In this document: positions 6,795 through 14,535 of the stretch, in pieces
Layout: every line of letters begins with the position of its first letter
Position numbering within the stretch: position 1 is the first letter of the stretch
NCBI GenBank assembly: GCA_964545205.1
Contig: CAZJFH010000091.1
Location: forward strand, 1 to 18,741
Direction of reading: 5' to 3'
DNA from: CAZJFH01 sp964545205
GTDB taxonomy: Bacteria > Pseudomonadota > Alphaproteobacteria > Rhodospirillales > Magnetospirillaceae
DNA length: 18,741 bases
Position numbers and translations under genes: made by a program
Notes under the pieces: model-generated
Told to the model about the DNA's origin: nothing
The model's input: the letters and a program-made list of their open reading frames with translations, nothing else
Databases searched by the model: none

Positions 6795-7924
6795 GGGCAT
6801 GGCTGGCGCGCCAGCGCTATCTGGTCGACTACACCCTGTCGGCGATGCTGCGGCGCAAGGGCAAGAACCTCGCCCTGCTGACGGTCTACGGCCTGGTGGT
6901 GTTCCTGCTCGCCTCGGCGATGCTGTTCAGCCATGCGCTGCGCCGCGAGGCGGCGGTGGTGCTGGAGGGCAGTCCGGAAGTGGTGGTGCAGCGCATGGTC
7001 GCCGGCCGCCACGACCTGCTGCCGGCGGGCCATCTCGACGCGCTGCGCCGCATCAAGGGGGTGCAGCGCGCCGAGGGGCGCCTGTGGGGCTACCATTTCG
7101 ACCCGACCGTCTCGGCCAACTACACCCTGATGGTGCCCCGCGCCGACGCGCCGGAGCCGGGCTCGATCCGCGTCGGCGCCGGAATCGCCCGGGCGCGCGG
7201 CGCCGGAATCGGCGACGTGCTGGCGCTGCGCGGCGCCGACGGTTCGCTGTTCTCCTTCAAGGTCGCCGGCATCCTGTCCGAGCGCTCCGAACTGGTCAGC
7301 GCCGATCTGGCGCTGCTGTCCGAGGCCGACTTCCGCCGCTTCGCCGGCATGCCGGCCGGCGTCTTCACCGACGCCGCGATGAACGTGCGCAATCCGGCCG
7401 AGGTGCGCACCGTCGCCCAGAAGGTGGTGACGGCGCTGCCCGACGTCCGGCCGATCCTGCGCACCGAGATCCTGCGCACCTACGACAGCGTGTTCACCTG
7501 GCGCGAGGGCATCATGCTGCTGCTGCTCGCCGGCGCCGTCCTGGCCTTCGCCATCCTGGCCTGGGAGAAGGCGGCCGGGCTGTCGGCCGAGGAGCGGCGC
7601 GAGATCGGCGTGCTCAAGGCGGTGGGCTGGGAGACCGCCGACGTCATCCGCATGAAGGGCTGGGAGGGCGGCATGGTCTCGCTCGCCGCCTTCCTGCTCG
7701 GCTATCTCGGCGCCTATGTCCACGTCTTCCACTTCGCCTCGCCGCTGTTCGCGCCGGTGCTGAAGGGCTGGGCGGTGCTCTATCCCGATTTCGCGCTGGT
7801 GCCGGTGATCGACGGCTTCCAGGTGGCGACGCTGTTCCTGTTCACGGTGGTGCCCTATACGGCGGCGACCATCGTGCCGGTGTGGCGCGCCGCGATCACC
7901 GACCCCGACGCGGTCATGCGGTGA
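6791..7924 (+). CDS. MacB/FtsX-type ABC transporter permease
   Basis: A 377-aa permease of the type VII (FtsX/MacB/LolC) fold. One N-terminal helix (about 27-48) is followed by a large periplasmic domain (about 50-238), then three C-terminal helices near 240-258, 293-315 and 343-365. The FtsX core motif is clear: ERREIGVLKAVGW at 268-280, just after the second helix. The protein ends in the usual Pro-Asp-Ala-Val-Met-Arg style. Only one permease gene is present, so a homodimer with the following ATPase is expected. Such transporters do mechanical work in the periplasm or extract lipids or ligands, rather than moving ions through a pore. Related permeases accompany TlpA-like thioredoxins in p19/FetMP-type iron loci. 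The substrate here is unknown. The start overlaps the upstream stop by 4 nt. Confidence 0.88.
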   Translation: MRAWLARQRYLVDYTLSAMLRRKGKNLALLTVYGLVVFLLASAMLFSHALRREAAVVLEGSPEVVVQRMVAGRHDLLPAGHLDALRRIKGVQRAEGRLWGYHFDPTVSANYTLMVPRADAPEPGSIRVGAGIARARGAGIGDVLALRGADGSLFSFKVAGILSERSELVSADLALLSEADFRRFAGMPAGVFTDAAMNVRNPAEVRTVAQKVVTALPDVRPILRTEILRTYDSVFTWREGIMLLLLAGAVLAFAILAWEKAAGLSAEERREIGVLKAVGWETADVIRMKGWEGGMVSLAAFLLGYLGAYVHVFHFASPLFAPVLKGWAVLYPDFALVPVIDGFQVATLFLFTVVPYTAATIVPVWRAAITDPDAVMR

Positions 7925-7934
7925 GGAGCGCGCG

Positions 7935-8627
7935 ATGACCCACCTCGCCCCCATCCACCTGACGGACGTGCGCAAGGCCTACAACCAGGGACGCGACAAC
8001 GAGTACTGGGCGCTCCGCGGCATCGACCTGTCGATCCCGGCGAACAGGGTGACCGTGCTGCGCGGCCCGTCCGGCTCGGGCAAGACGACGCTGCTGACCA
8101 TGATCGGCTGCCTGGCGCGGCCGACCTCGGGACGGGTGCGACTGGCCGAACGCGACGTCTCGGCGTTGCCCGAGCGCTTCCTCGCCGACGTCCGCCGCCG
8201 CACCTTCGGCTTCGTGTTCCAGCAGTTCAACCTGATCAAGGGCCTGACCGCGCTGGAGAACGTGATGATTCCGGCCTACCCGCTCGGCACGCCGCACGAT
8301 CGCCTGACCAGGCGCGCCCACGAGTTGCTCGAGCGGCTGAACCTCGGCCATCGCGCCGGCGCGCGGGTCGAATGGCTGTCGGGCGGCGAGGCCCAGCGCG
8401 TCGCCATCGCCCGCGCCCTGGTCAACGATCCCGAGATCGTCGTCGCCGACGAGCCCACCGCCAATCTCGACACCGGCCTGGCGGCCCAGTTCCTCGACAT
8501 CCTCGCCGGGCTGAAGAACGAAGGCCGCACCGTGGTGATGACCAGCCACGACCCGCTGATCTGCGCCGCGCCGGTCGTCGACGGCGTCGTCGCCATGCGC
8601 GACGGCATGATCGTGGAGGGCGGCTGA
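7935..8627 (+). CDS. ABC transporter ATP-binding protein (LolD/MacB type)
   Basis: A 230-aa ATPase with a full set of motifs: Walker A GPSGSGKT (44-51), Q-loop VFQQ (94-97), signature LSGGE (148-152), Walker B IVVADEP (168-174) with ANLD after it, and H-loop histidine 205 (TSHD). The pattern and size match the LolD/MacB/FtsE subfamily, the normal partner of FtsX-type permeases. It begins 10 nt after the permease stop with GAGGAG (7923-7928) as ribosome binding site, and its TGA shares one base with the next ATG. It would energise the permease from the cytoplasmic side. Confidence 0.93.
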   Translation: MTHLAPIHLTDVRKAYNQGRDNEYWALRGIDLSIPANRVTVLRGPSGSGKTTLLTMIGCLARPTSGRVRLAERDVSALPERFLADVRRRTFGFVFQQFNLIKGLTALENVMIPAYPLGTPHDRLTRRAHELLERLNLGHRAGARVEWLSGGEAQRVAIARALVNDPEIVVADEPTANLDTGLAAQFLDILAGLKNEGRTVVMTSHDPLICAAPVVDGVVAMRDGMIVEGG

Positions 8628-9652
8628 TGGTCGTCACGCCCGCCGTCATCGCTCTGGTCTTCGCCGCCGTGCTCGGCACCGCGATGATCGTCGCGTGCAC
8701 GCCGTTCGCGGTGCAGGTGCTGCGCCGCTGGGACCTGTCGAGCGGCTCGGAACGCCAGCTCGCCATGGAGCGCCGCACCTATCTGGTCTCGACGGTGGTG
8801 GCGTTCGTGCTGGCGGTGGAACTGGTCAGCCTGCTGCTGTTCGTGTTCAACGCCGACCGCATGAGCATCCTGTTCGTCGGCGCGATGTGCGCGGTCGGCT
8901 CGCTCAACGCCAACGCCTGGGGCTTCCCGGCGCTGTACCTCAAGATCGCCACCTTCTTCGTGGCGGCGGCGTGGCTGGTCGTGCATCACGTCGACCAGCA
9001 GGGCTGGGACTACCCGCTGCTGCGGGCCAAGTTCGCCATGCTGCTGGCGCTGGCGCCGCTGATGGCCGCCTCGGCCGTCGTGCTGGTGCGCTACTTCGCC
9101 GGGCTCGAGGCCGACGTCATCACCTCGTGCTGCGGCTCGCTGTTCAGCGCCGGAGAGGGCGTCTCCGAGGACCTGCTGACGATCTCGCCGGCCGCCGCGC
9201 TGATCCTGTTCTTCGGCGCGGTCGCGCTGGCCGGGCTGGCGGGCCTGCGCGCCGTCCGGCGCGGGCGCGGCGGTCTGGCCTTCGCCGCCGCCGGCGCAGC
9301 GGCGTTCCTGTCCGGCCTCGTCGCCGCGGTCTCGGCGATCTCGGTCTACGTCTACGAGCAGCCGCAGCACCACTGCCCGTTCTGCCTGCTGAAACCCGAA
9401 TACGGCTATTTCGGCTACGCCTTCTACGTGCCGCTGTTCGCGGCGACGGCGCTGGCGGTGGGACTCGGCGCCGTCGGCCGCTTCGGCGCGCGCGAGAGCC
9501 TGCGCGCCGTCCTGCCGTCGGTGACGCGGCGGCTCGGCGGGCTGGCTCTGGCGCTGTATCTGCTGGCCGGCGGCGCGGCGGCCTGGGCCGTGCTCGCCTC
9601 GAACCTGGTGCTCTACGACAAGCCGCTGCTGGCGGCGGGAGGCGGCGGATGA
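8627..9652 (+). CDS. polytopic membrane protein with CPFC motif, unknown
   Basis: A 341-aa protein with about eight or nine hydrophobic helices (near 3-25, 52-75, 79-97, 103-121, 133-156, 188-209, 215-243, 262-285 and 303-326). A redox- or metal-type pair CPFC (250-253), preceded by QPQHH and followed by an aromatic stretch (YGYFGYAFY), lies in a loop after the seventh helix. A CysCys pair occurs at 168-169. I recognise no family. CPFC next to an aromatic helix recalls membrane thiol oxidoreductases of the VKOR kind, but this is only a resemblance. The start shares one base with the ATPase stop (TGATG) and the stop overlaps the thioredoxin start (ATGA). Translational coupling with both suggests that it carries electrons or metal between the ABC unit and the thioredoxin. 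Confidence 0.75.
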   Translation: MVVTPAVIALVFAAVLGTAMIVACTPFAVQVLRRWDLSSGSERQLAMERRTYLVSTVVAFVLAVELVSLLLFVFNADRMSILFVGAMCAVGSLNANAWGFPALYLKIATFFVAAAWLVVHHVDQQGWDYPLLRAKFAMLLALAPLMAASAVVLVRYFAGLEADVITSCCGSLFSAGEGVSEDLLTISPAAALILFFGAVALAGLAGLRAVRRGRGGLAFAAAGAAAFLSGLVAAVSAISVYVYEQPQHHCPFCLLKPEYGYFGYAFYVPLFAATALAVGLGAVGRFGARESLRAVLPSVTRRLGGLALALYLLAGGAAAWAVLASNLVLYDKPLLAAGGGG

Positions 9653-10140
9653 CGGTGCTGCGGAGCCTGGTCGCGCTGGCGGTGCTGGCGCTGGCGGCCT
9701 GCGACGAGCCGCTGCCGAAGCTGCAGGGCGGCGACCCGGCGCGGCCGTTCGCCGCCGAGCGCATCGACGGCAGCCGCGTCCAGGTGCCGGGCGACCTCGC
9801 CGGCAAGGTGGTGGTGGTGCGATTCTGGGCCGACTGGTGCGCCTTCTGCAAGCAGGAGATGCGCGACGTCCAGGCGGTCTACGAGGCGCGGCGCGACCAG
9901 GGCCTGGTGGTGCTGGCGGTCAACGTCGGCCAGAGCCGCGAGACCGCCGCCGAGTTCACCGGCAAGCTCGGCGTGACCTACGACGTGCTGCTCGATCCCG
10001 ATTCCGAGACGGCGCGCCTGTACGGGGTCACCGGACTGCCGACCACGTTCTTCATCGACCGCGCCGGCGTGGTGCGGGCCAAGATCCTCGGCGAGTCCGA
10101 CAAGGCGGTGTTCGCCCGCATGGTGGAGGAGTTGCTGTGA
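9649..10140 (+). CDS. TlpA-like thioredoxin lipoprotein
   Basis: A 163-aa thioredoxin-fold protein of the TlpA/ResA class. The N-terminal signal ends in a lipobox (LAAC, Cys18), so membrane anchoring on the periplasmic side is likely. The active site is WCAFC (63-67), with the cis-proline segment GLPTTFFID at about 129-137 and the NVGQSRE insertion typical of TlpA-like proteins. Members of this class reduce cysteines in apo-cytochromes or in copper sites (CuA, Sco). Here the partner is probably a cluster protein with a cysteine pair (CPFC membrane protein, NosL-like, DUF2946), which is inferred from context. It overlaps both neighbours (ATGA and GTGA). Confidence 0.9.
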   Translation: MTVLRSLVALAVLALAACDEPLPKLQGGDPARPFAAERIDGSRVQVPGDLAGKVVVVRFWADWCAFCKQEMRDVQAVYEARRDQGLVVLAVNVGQSRETAAEFTGKLGVTYDVLLDPDSETARLYGVTGLPTTFFIDRAGVVRAKILGESDKAVFARMVEELL

Positions 10141-10319
10141 GCACGAAGACCAAGGAGCCGTGCGATCTGTGCGGGCTCGACATCGAGGACGACCGTTTCC
10201 GCCTGCGCACCGTGTCGCAGGGCGAGAAGAAGTTCTGCTGCGAGGGCTGTCTCGGCATCTGGCGCCTGGTCAACGACGACCAGGAGGTCGTCGAGCCCGC
10301 AGCGAAGGCCGCCCAGTAG
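10137..10319 (+). CDS. stand-alone CxxC...FCCxGC metal-binding domain protein
   Basis: A 60-aa protein starting with GTG that overlaps the thioredoxin stop (GTGA). C9-D-L-C12-G and later F33-C34-C35-E-G-C38, followed by an L-G-I-W-R-L-V helix, match the metal-binding domain usually fused to the N-terminus of some P1B-ATPases (Pfam ATPase-cat_bd, PF12156; TRASH-like). Here it is a free polypeptide, probably cytoplasmic, and could carry copper to or from the CopA-type ATPase four genes on in the operon. A zinc-ribbon structural role is the alternative. Start choice: no in-frame ATG exists, and coupling to the upstream stop favours the GTG. Confidence 0.75.
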   Translation: MSTKTKEPCDLCGLDIEDDRFRLRTVSQGEKKFCCEGCLGIWRLVNDDQEVVEPAAKAAQ

Positions 10320-10337
10320 GGCGTGATAGGGGGTGCG

Positions 10338-10676
10338 ATGAGCACGCAGCACATGATGCAGGGTGCCCACGACGCCATGATGGCGGCGGGCGGGCCTGGA
10401 ATTCACGACATCGGAAAAGGAGCCGCCGTCATGGCCGTCGGATATGCCGCGGGAAGCGGAGTGTTGAAGCGTCTGTTCACCAACCCGCTGGTCGTCTTCG
10501 CGGCCGGCTGCGCCGTCGGCTATCTCGGCCTCAAGTACCGCAAGGAGATCACCGCCGCGGTGGTGAAGGCCTCGGAGATGGGCAAGGACGCCGTCCTGAA
10601 CGCCCGCGAGAGCCTGGCCGACATGGTCGAAGAGGCCAAGGAGACGGCCGAGGACGAAGGCAAGGCGAAGGGTTGA
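10338..10676 (+). CDS. Met/His-rich N-terminus, single-TM protein, unknown
   Basis: A 112-aa protein. The first 25 residues are rich in Met and His (MSTQHMMQGAHDAMM, then GIHDIGKG). A glycine-containing hydrophobic region at about 28-65 is followed by a basic YRKE and a charged amphipathic helix (about 70-112) ending in Lys/Glu/Ala repeats, as in YtxH- or DUF883-like proteins. ATG 10338 has AGGGGGTG (10328-10335) in front. The Met/His cluster could bind Cu(I)/Cu(II), as in other copper proteins, but no standard motif is complete. No family recognised. Confidence 0.65.
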   Translation: MSTQHMMQGAHDAMMAAGGPGIHDIGKGAAVMAVGYAAGSGVLKRLFTNPLVVFAAGCAVGYLGLKYRKEITAAVVKASEMGKDAVLNARESLADMVEEAKETAEDEGKAKG

Positions 10677-10684
10677 ACGTCGGC

Positions 10685-10714
10685 CGGCGCCGCGGCCGCC
10701 CGGCGGCGGCGCCG
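10685..10714 (+). other. strong GC hairpin inside the operon
   Basis: Nine base pairs (CGGCGCCGC at 10685-10693 with GCGGCGCCG at 10706-10714) close a 12-nt loop in the 62-nt gap between two operon genes. This is the largest gap of the run 6459-14518. There is no T-tract, so complete intrinsic termination is unlikely. It could set mRNA stability, processing or expression ratio between the upstream ABC/thioredoxin part and the downstream ATPase part. Confidence 0.5.
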
Positions 10715-10738
10715 CGCCCCTGACACGAGGGGTGGGCC

Positions 10739-11392
10739 ATGGTGACCAAGGGAAAGAAAGGCCGCGCCAACACCGAGCTGGCGCAGCGATTGATGGCGGC
10801 CGTCGTCCTGCGCTACGCGGCGCCGGGCCATCTGCGCTTCGATCTGCCGGCCGAGCTCGACGCCGCCGGCGCGGCGCTGCGCGAGCGCCTGATGCGGGTC
10901 GAGGGCGTCTATCGGGTGACGGTGTTCCGCCGGCCGCGCAAGCTGTCGGTCCGCTTCGACGAGGCGGTCTGCGACCGCCGCGCCGTGGCCCTGGCGCTGG
11001 GCCGCATCGTCAGCCACCTCGCGGCGCATCCGGCAGAGATGGCCGGCGAGCCCGAGCCGCGCACGCTGACCGAACGCGTCAAGCAATGGGGCCCGATCCG
11101 CCGCGTCCGCGACAAGGTCGACGAGCTCAAGCAGAAGGGCACCATCGCCGCCCAGGTGATCGGCGCCAAGGTGGGCGTGAAGACCCTGCCCTTCGATCCG
11201 AAGGAATGGGGCTTCGCCTTCGTCAACGACCTGGTGGCGTTCTACCTGATCAAGCTGCACTGGGAGCGCATCACCAAGCAATGGCTGCCCGATCCCATCA
11301 GGTACCGCTACCAGTGGCTGACGGTCATCTATCTGGTGTTCCTGCTGGTCCGCAGCCGCAAGGCCGCCAAGCTGCCGCGGCCGGGAGCCTGA
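10739..11392 (+). CDS. membrane-anchored protein with cysteine-less HMA-like domain
   Basis: A 217-aa protein. Residues about 22-92 read as a ferredoxin-like beta-alpha-beta-beta-alpha-beta HMA fold (VVLRYAAPGHLRFDLP, LRERLMRVEGVYRVTVFRR, LSVRFDE) but lack the CxxC metal site. This resembles the HMA_2 class of degenerate heavy-metal-associated domains. Basic helical segments follow, with a hydrophobic C-terminal helix at about 191-206 (YQWLTVIYLVFLLV). A ribosome binding site (GAGGGGTGGG, 10727-10736) precedes ATG 10739. The stop is one base before the CopA-type start, and the ATPase carries a similar degenerate domain at its own N-terminus, so the two may pair or compete for a docking site. 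Function unknown. Confidence 0.7.
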   Translation: MVTKGKKGRANTELAQRLMAAVVLRYAAPGHLRFDLPAELDAAGAALRERLMRVEGVYRVTVFRRPRKLSVRFDEAVCDRRAVALALGRIVSHLAAHPAEMAGEPEPRTLTERVKQWGPIRRVRDKVDELKQKGTIAAQVIGAKVGVKTLPFDPKEWGFAFVNDLVAFYLIKLHWERITKQWLPDPIRYRYQWLTVIYLVFLLVRSRKAAKLPRPGA

Positions 11393-11393
11393 G

Positions 11394-13832
11394 ATGGACG
11401 CCGCCGGCTTCACCGTCGTCCACGCCCTGAGACGACGGCTGCGCGTCGTCGTGCCGGCGCTCAAGGGCGACGCCGAGCGCATGCTGCTGCTCGATATCCT
11501 GCTGCGCAAGCGGCCGGAGATCGCCGAGGTGCGGGCGGTGCCGGCGCTGGGCTCGCTGACCGTGCGCTACGATCCGCGCCGGCTGCCGCAGCAGCGGCTG
11601 CTCGGCGCGCTCGAGGCGGTGATCCGCGGCCTCGGCAAGGGCCGGCCGCTGCCGCCCGCGGCGGCCGAACCCGAGGCCGCGGCCTGCGGCGAGGTCCAGC
11701 TCGCCGTCGAGGGCATGACCTGCGCGTCCTGCGCCGCCCTGCTGCAGATCGGGCTGAAGCGCGATCCCCGGGTGCGGTCGGTCTCGGTCAACTTCGCCAG
11801 CGAGACCGCCGTGGTCACCGGGGCGCTCGGCCGCGACGAGGCCATCGGCCTGATCGAATCGTACGGCTACGGCGGCCGGCCGATGGACACGCTGAGCCAG
11901 CGCCGCCTGGTCGTCGAGCGCGAGCGCGCCCGCCTGGCCGAGGCCCGCCGCCGGGCTCTGCTCGCCGGCCTGCTGACGCTGCCGGTGATGGTCATCGGCA
12001 TGGCCATGCCGCAGTCGTGGACCTGGAAACTGGTCGAATTCGCGCTGGCGACGCCGGTGGTGCTGGGCGCCGGGCGGCCGTTCTTCGACAAGGCGGCGCG
12101 GCTGGCGCGGCGGCGCACCGCCAACATGGACACGCTGATCGCCATCGGCGCCGGCGCCGCCTACGGCTACAGCGTCGCCGCCCTGGTGGCCGGCCGCCAT
12201 CACCTCTATTTCGAGGCCGCCGCCGGCATCGTCTCGTTCGTGCTGCTCGGCCGCTGGCTCGAGGAGCGGGCCAAGGGACAGGCCGGCGACGCCATCCGCC
12301 GGCTGATCGACATGCAGCCGCCCACCGCCAACGTGCTGCGCGACGGCCGCGAGGTCACCGTCGCGGTCGACGACCTGGTGGTCGGCGACGTCATGCTGGT
12401 GCGCCCCGGCGAGCGCATTCCCACCGACGGCCTCGTCCTGTCCGGCCTGACCAGCGTCGACGAATCGATGGTCACCGGCGAGAGCATGCCGGTGGTCCGC
12501 GACGTCGGCGACCGCGTCGTCGGCGGCTGCATCAACGGGCCCGGCGTCCTGCACGTGCGCGTCGCCGCCGTCGGCGCCGACACGGTGCTCGCCGGCATCG
12601 TGCGCATGGTCGACCACGCCCAGGCGGCGCGGCTGCCGGTGCAGAACCTGGCCGACCGCGTCTCGGCGGTGTTCGTGCCCGGCGTGCTCGCCATCGCCGG
12701 CGTCACCTTCGCCGGCTGGCTGGCGGCGGGGCATCGCCTGGCGGCGGCGCTGGACGCCGCGATCTCGGTTCTGCTGATCGCCTGCCCGTGCGCGCTGGGC
12801 CTGGCGACGCCGACGGCGGTCATGGCCGGCACCGGCCAGGCGGCGCGCCGCGGCGTCTACCTTCGCAACGGCGAGGCGCTGGAGCGCGCCGCCGCCATCG
12901 GCGTGCTGGTGTTCGACAAGACCGGAACCGTCACCGAGGGCAAGCCGGCGGTGACCGATTTTCGCAACCTGTCGCCGATGGCCGAGGCCGAACTGCTGCG
13001 GCTGGCCGCCGGCGCCGAGTTCGGCTCGGAGCACCATCTCGGCCGCGCCATCCTCGACCACGCCCGCGGTCACGGCGTCGAGCCGGCCGCGGCGCAGCGC
13101 TTCCGCGCCGAGGTCGGCGCCGGCGTCAGCGCCACCGTCGACGGCCGCGCCGTGCTGGTCGGCAACCTGACGCTGCTGGCCCAGGCCGGCGTCGCCACCG
13201 GCGCCCTGCTCGACGCCGCCGAGGATCTGGCCTGGCAAGGCCGCACGCCGGTGTTCGTCGCCGTCGACGGCGCCCCGGCGGCGGTGTTCGGCATCGCCGA
13301 CCGGCCGCGGCCGCAGGCCGCCGAGGCGATCGCGCGGCTGCACGCGATGGGCATCCGCACGCTGATGGTCACCGGCGACGCCGAGGGCACGGCCCGCCAC
13401 ATCGCCGGCCAGGTCGGCATCCCCTCGGTGATCGCCCAGGCCAGCCCCCGCCGCAAGCTGGAGATCGTCGAGGAGATGCATGCCATGGGCGAGGTCGTCG
13501 GCATGATCGGCGACGGCGTCAACGACGCCCCGGCGCTCGCCGCCGCCGACGTCGGCTTCGCGATCGGCACCGGCACCGACGTCGCCATCGAGGCGGCGCA
13601 CGTCACCCTGGTCAACGGCGACATCGCCAAGGTCGCCGAGGCCATCGACACCAGCCGCCGCACCATGCGCATCATCAAGCAGAACCTGTTCTGGGCGCTG
13701 GCCTACAACACGGTCGCCATCCCGGTGGCGGCGGCCGGGCGGCTGTCGCCGATGATCGCCTCGGCGGCGATGGCCTTCAGCTCCGTCTCGGTGGTCGCCA
13801 ACGCGCTGCGGCTGCAGCGGGAACGCCGGTGA
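11394..13832 (+). CDS. copA: CopA-type P1B copper-transporting ATPase
   Basis: An 812-aa heavy-metal ATPase, probably a Cu(I) exporter or a pump supplying copper to the periplasm. In order: a degenerate HMA-like domain without CxxC (about 8-80), a canonical HMA domain with GMTCASC (C110, C113), eight expected TM helices, TGES (361-364), the transport site CPC (464-466), DKTGT with D508 phosphorylated, and GDGVNDAP (706-713). YN (771-772) and MAFSS (793-797) mark TM7 and TM8, the signature of the P1B-1 Cu(I) class. The usual SEHPL nucleotide-binding motif reads SEHHL (545-549), with the conserved His kept and Pro replaced. The stop shares one base with the next ATG. The symbol reflects the family; a FixI/CtpA-like assembly role rather than detoxification is possible given NosL and TlpA nearby. 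Confidence 0.93.
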   Translation: MDAAGFTVVHALRRRLRVVVPALKGDAERMLLLDILLRKRPEIAEVRAVPALGSLTVRYDPRRLPQQRLLGALEAVIRGLGKGRPLPPAAAEPEAAACGEVQLAVEGMTCASCAALLQIGLKRDPRVRSVSVNFASETAVVTGALGRDEAIGLIESYGYGGRPMDTLSQRRLVVERERARLAEARRRALLAGLLTLPVMVIGMAMPQSWTWKLVEFALATPVVLGAGRPFFDKAARLARRRTANMDTLIAIGAGAAYGYSVAALVAGRHHLYFEAAAGIVSFVLLGRWLEERAKGQAGDAIRRLIDMQPPTANVLRDGREVTVAVDDLVVGDVMLVRPGERIPTDGLVLSGLTSVDESMVTGESMPVVRDVGDRVVGGCINGPGVLHVRVAAVGADTVLAGIVRMVDHAQAARLPVQNLADRVSAVFVPGVLAIAGVTFAGWLAAGHRLAAALDAAISVLLIACPCALGLATPTAVMAGTGQAARRGVYLRNGEALERAAAIGVLVFDKTGTVTEGKPAVTDFRNLSPMAEAELLRLAAGAEFGSEHHLGRAILDHARGHGVEPAAAQRFRAEVGAGVSATVDGRAVLVGNLTLLAQAGVATGALLDAAEDLAWQGRTPVFVAVDGAPAAVFGIADRPRPQAAEAIARLHAMGIRTLMVTGDAEGTARHIAGQVGIPSVIAQASPRRKLEIVEEMHAMGEVVGMIGDGVNDAPALAAADVGFAIGTGTDVAIEAAHVTLVNGDIAKVAEAIDTSRRTMRIIKQNLFWALAYNTVAIPVAAAGRLSPMIASAAMAFSSVSVVANALRLQRERR

Positions 13833-14518
13833 TGGCCCCGGAACTCGACTACCTGCTGGCCTTCACCACCGGCCTGCTGGCCAGCGGGCACTGCGTCGGC
13901 ATGTGCGGCAGCCTGGTCTCGGCCTTCTTCATGAAGTTCGGCGACGGCGGCCGTCTGGCGCCCTACGCCAGCTACCACGCCAGCCGCATCGGCGTGTACA
14001 CGCTGGCCGGCGCGGCGGCGGCGACGGTCGGCGCGGCGCTGGTCTCGACGGGGCTGCTGGGCAAGGGCCAGGCCATCCTGCAGATCGTCGCCGGCCTGTT
14101 CGTGATCCTGCTCGGCCTCGAAGTGCTTGGGCTTTCGCCGCTGCGCCTGGCCGTGCTCAAGGTGCCGGCCGGGATGTTCCGCGCCGTGTTCATGGCCGCC
14201 GGGCGGCGCGGGCCGGTGGTCGGCGCCGCCATGGCCGGCGGCCTCAACGGCCTGATGCCCTGCGCGCTGACCCTGGCGATGGCCGTCAAGGCGACCACCG
14301 CGCCGACGCCGCTGGAGGGCGCCATGCTGATGACCGCGTTCGGCCTCGGCACGCTGCCGTCGATGCTGTTCGTCAGCGCGGTGTTCGGCAAGCTGGGCGC
14401 GCGCCTGCGCGGCCTGCTGCTCAAGGCCGCCGCGGTGTTCGTGATCGGCCTCGGCGTCAGCACCACCTGGCAGGGCGCCAAGTTCTTCGCCGTCATGCGC
14501 AACCTTCCGAACTGGTAG
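13832..14518 (+). CDS. COG2836 SafE/TauE-like membrane protein
   Basis: A 228-aa, roughly six-TM protein of the DsbD_2/COG2836 group, usually annotated as sulfite exporter or UreH-like. The family's paired motifs are present: GHCVGMCG at 19-26 and NGLMPCAL at 139-146, plus YHASRIGVY (48-56). Members are regularly found beside CcoI/CopA-type ATPases and copper chaperones, where the membrane Cys residues probably handle copper or electrons. Sulfite export is not supported here. It overlaps the ATPase stop (TGATG), and the NosL-like gene follows after 17 nt. Confidence 0.85.
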   Translation: MAPELDYLLAFTTGLLASGHCVGMCGSLVSAFFMKFGDGGRLAPYASYHASRIGVYTLAGAAAATVGAALVSTGLLGKGQAILQIVAGLFVILLGLEVLGLSPLRLAVLKVPAGMFRAVFMAAGRRGPVVGAAMAGGLNGLMPCALTLAMAVKATTAPTPLEGAMLMTAFGLGTLPSMLFVSAVFGKLGARLRGLLLKAAAVFVIGLGVSTTWQGAKFFAVMRNLPNW

Positions 14519-14535
14519 CAAGGGAGCCCCCCATC

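Noticed and set aside
11325..13601. Long minus-strand open frame antisense to copA
   Set aside because: Composition is a low-complexity mirror of the ATPase gene, whose own motifs are all present on the plus strand.
13832..14518. Literal sulfite export function for the SafE/TauE-like protein
   Set aside because: The GxCxGMCG and NxLMPCAL motifs and the copper gene context fit the COG2836 group beside Cu-ATPases better than sulfur anion export.
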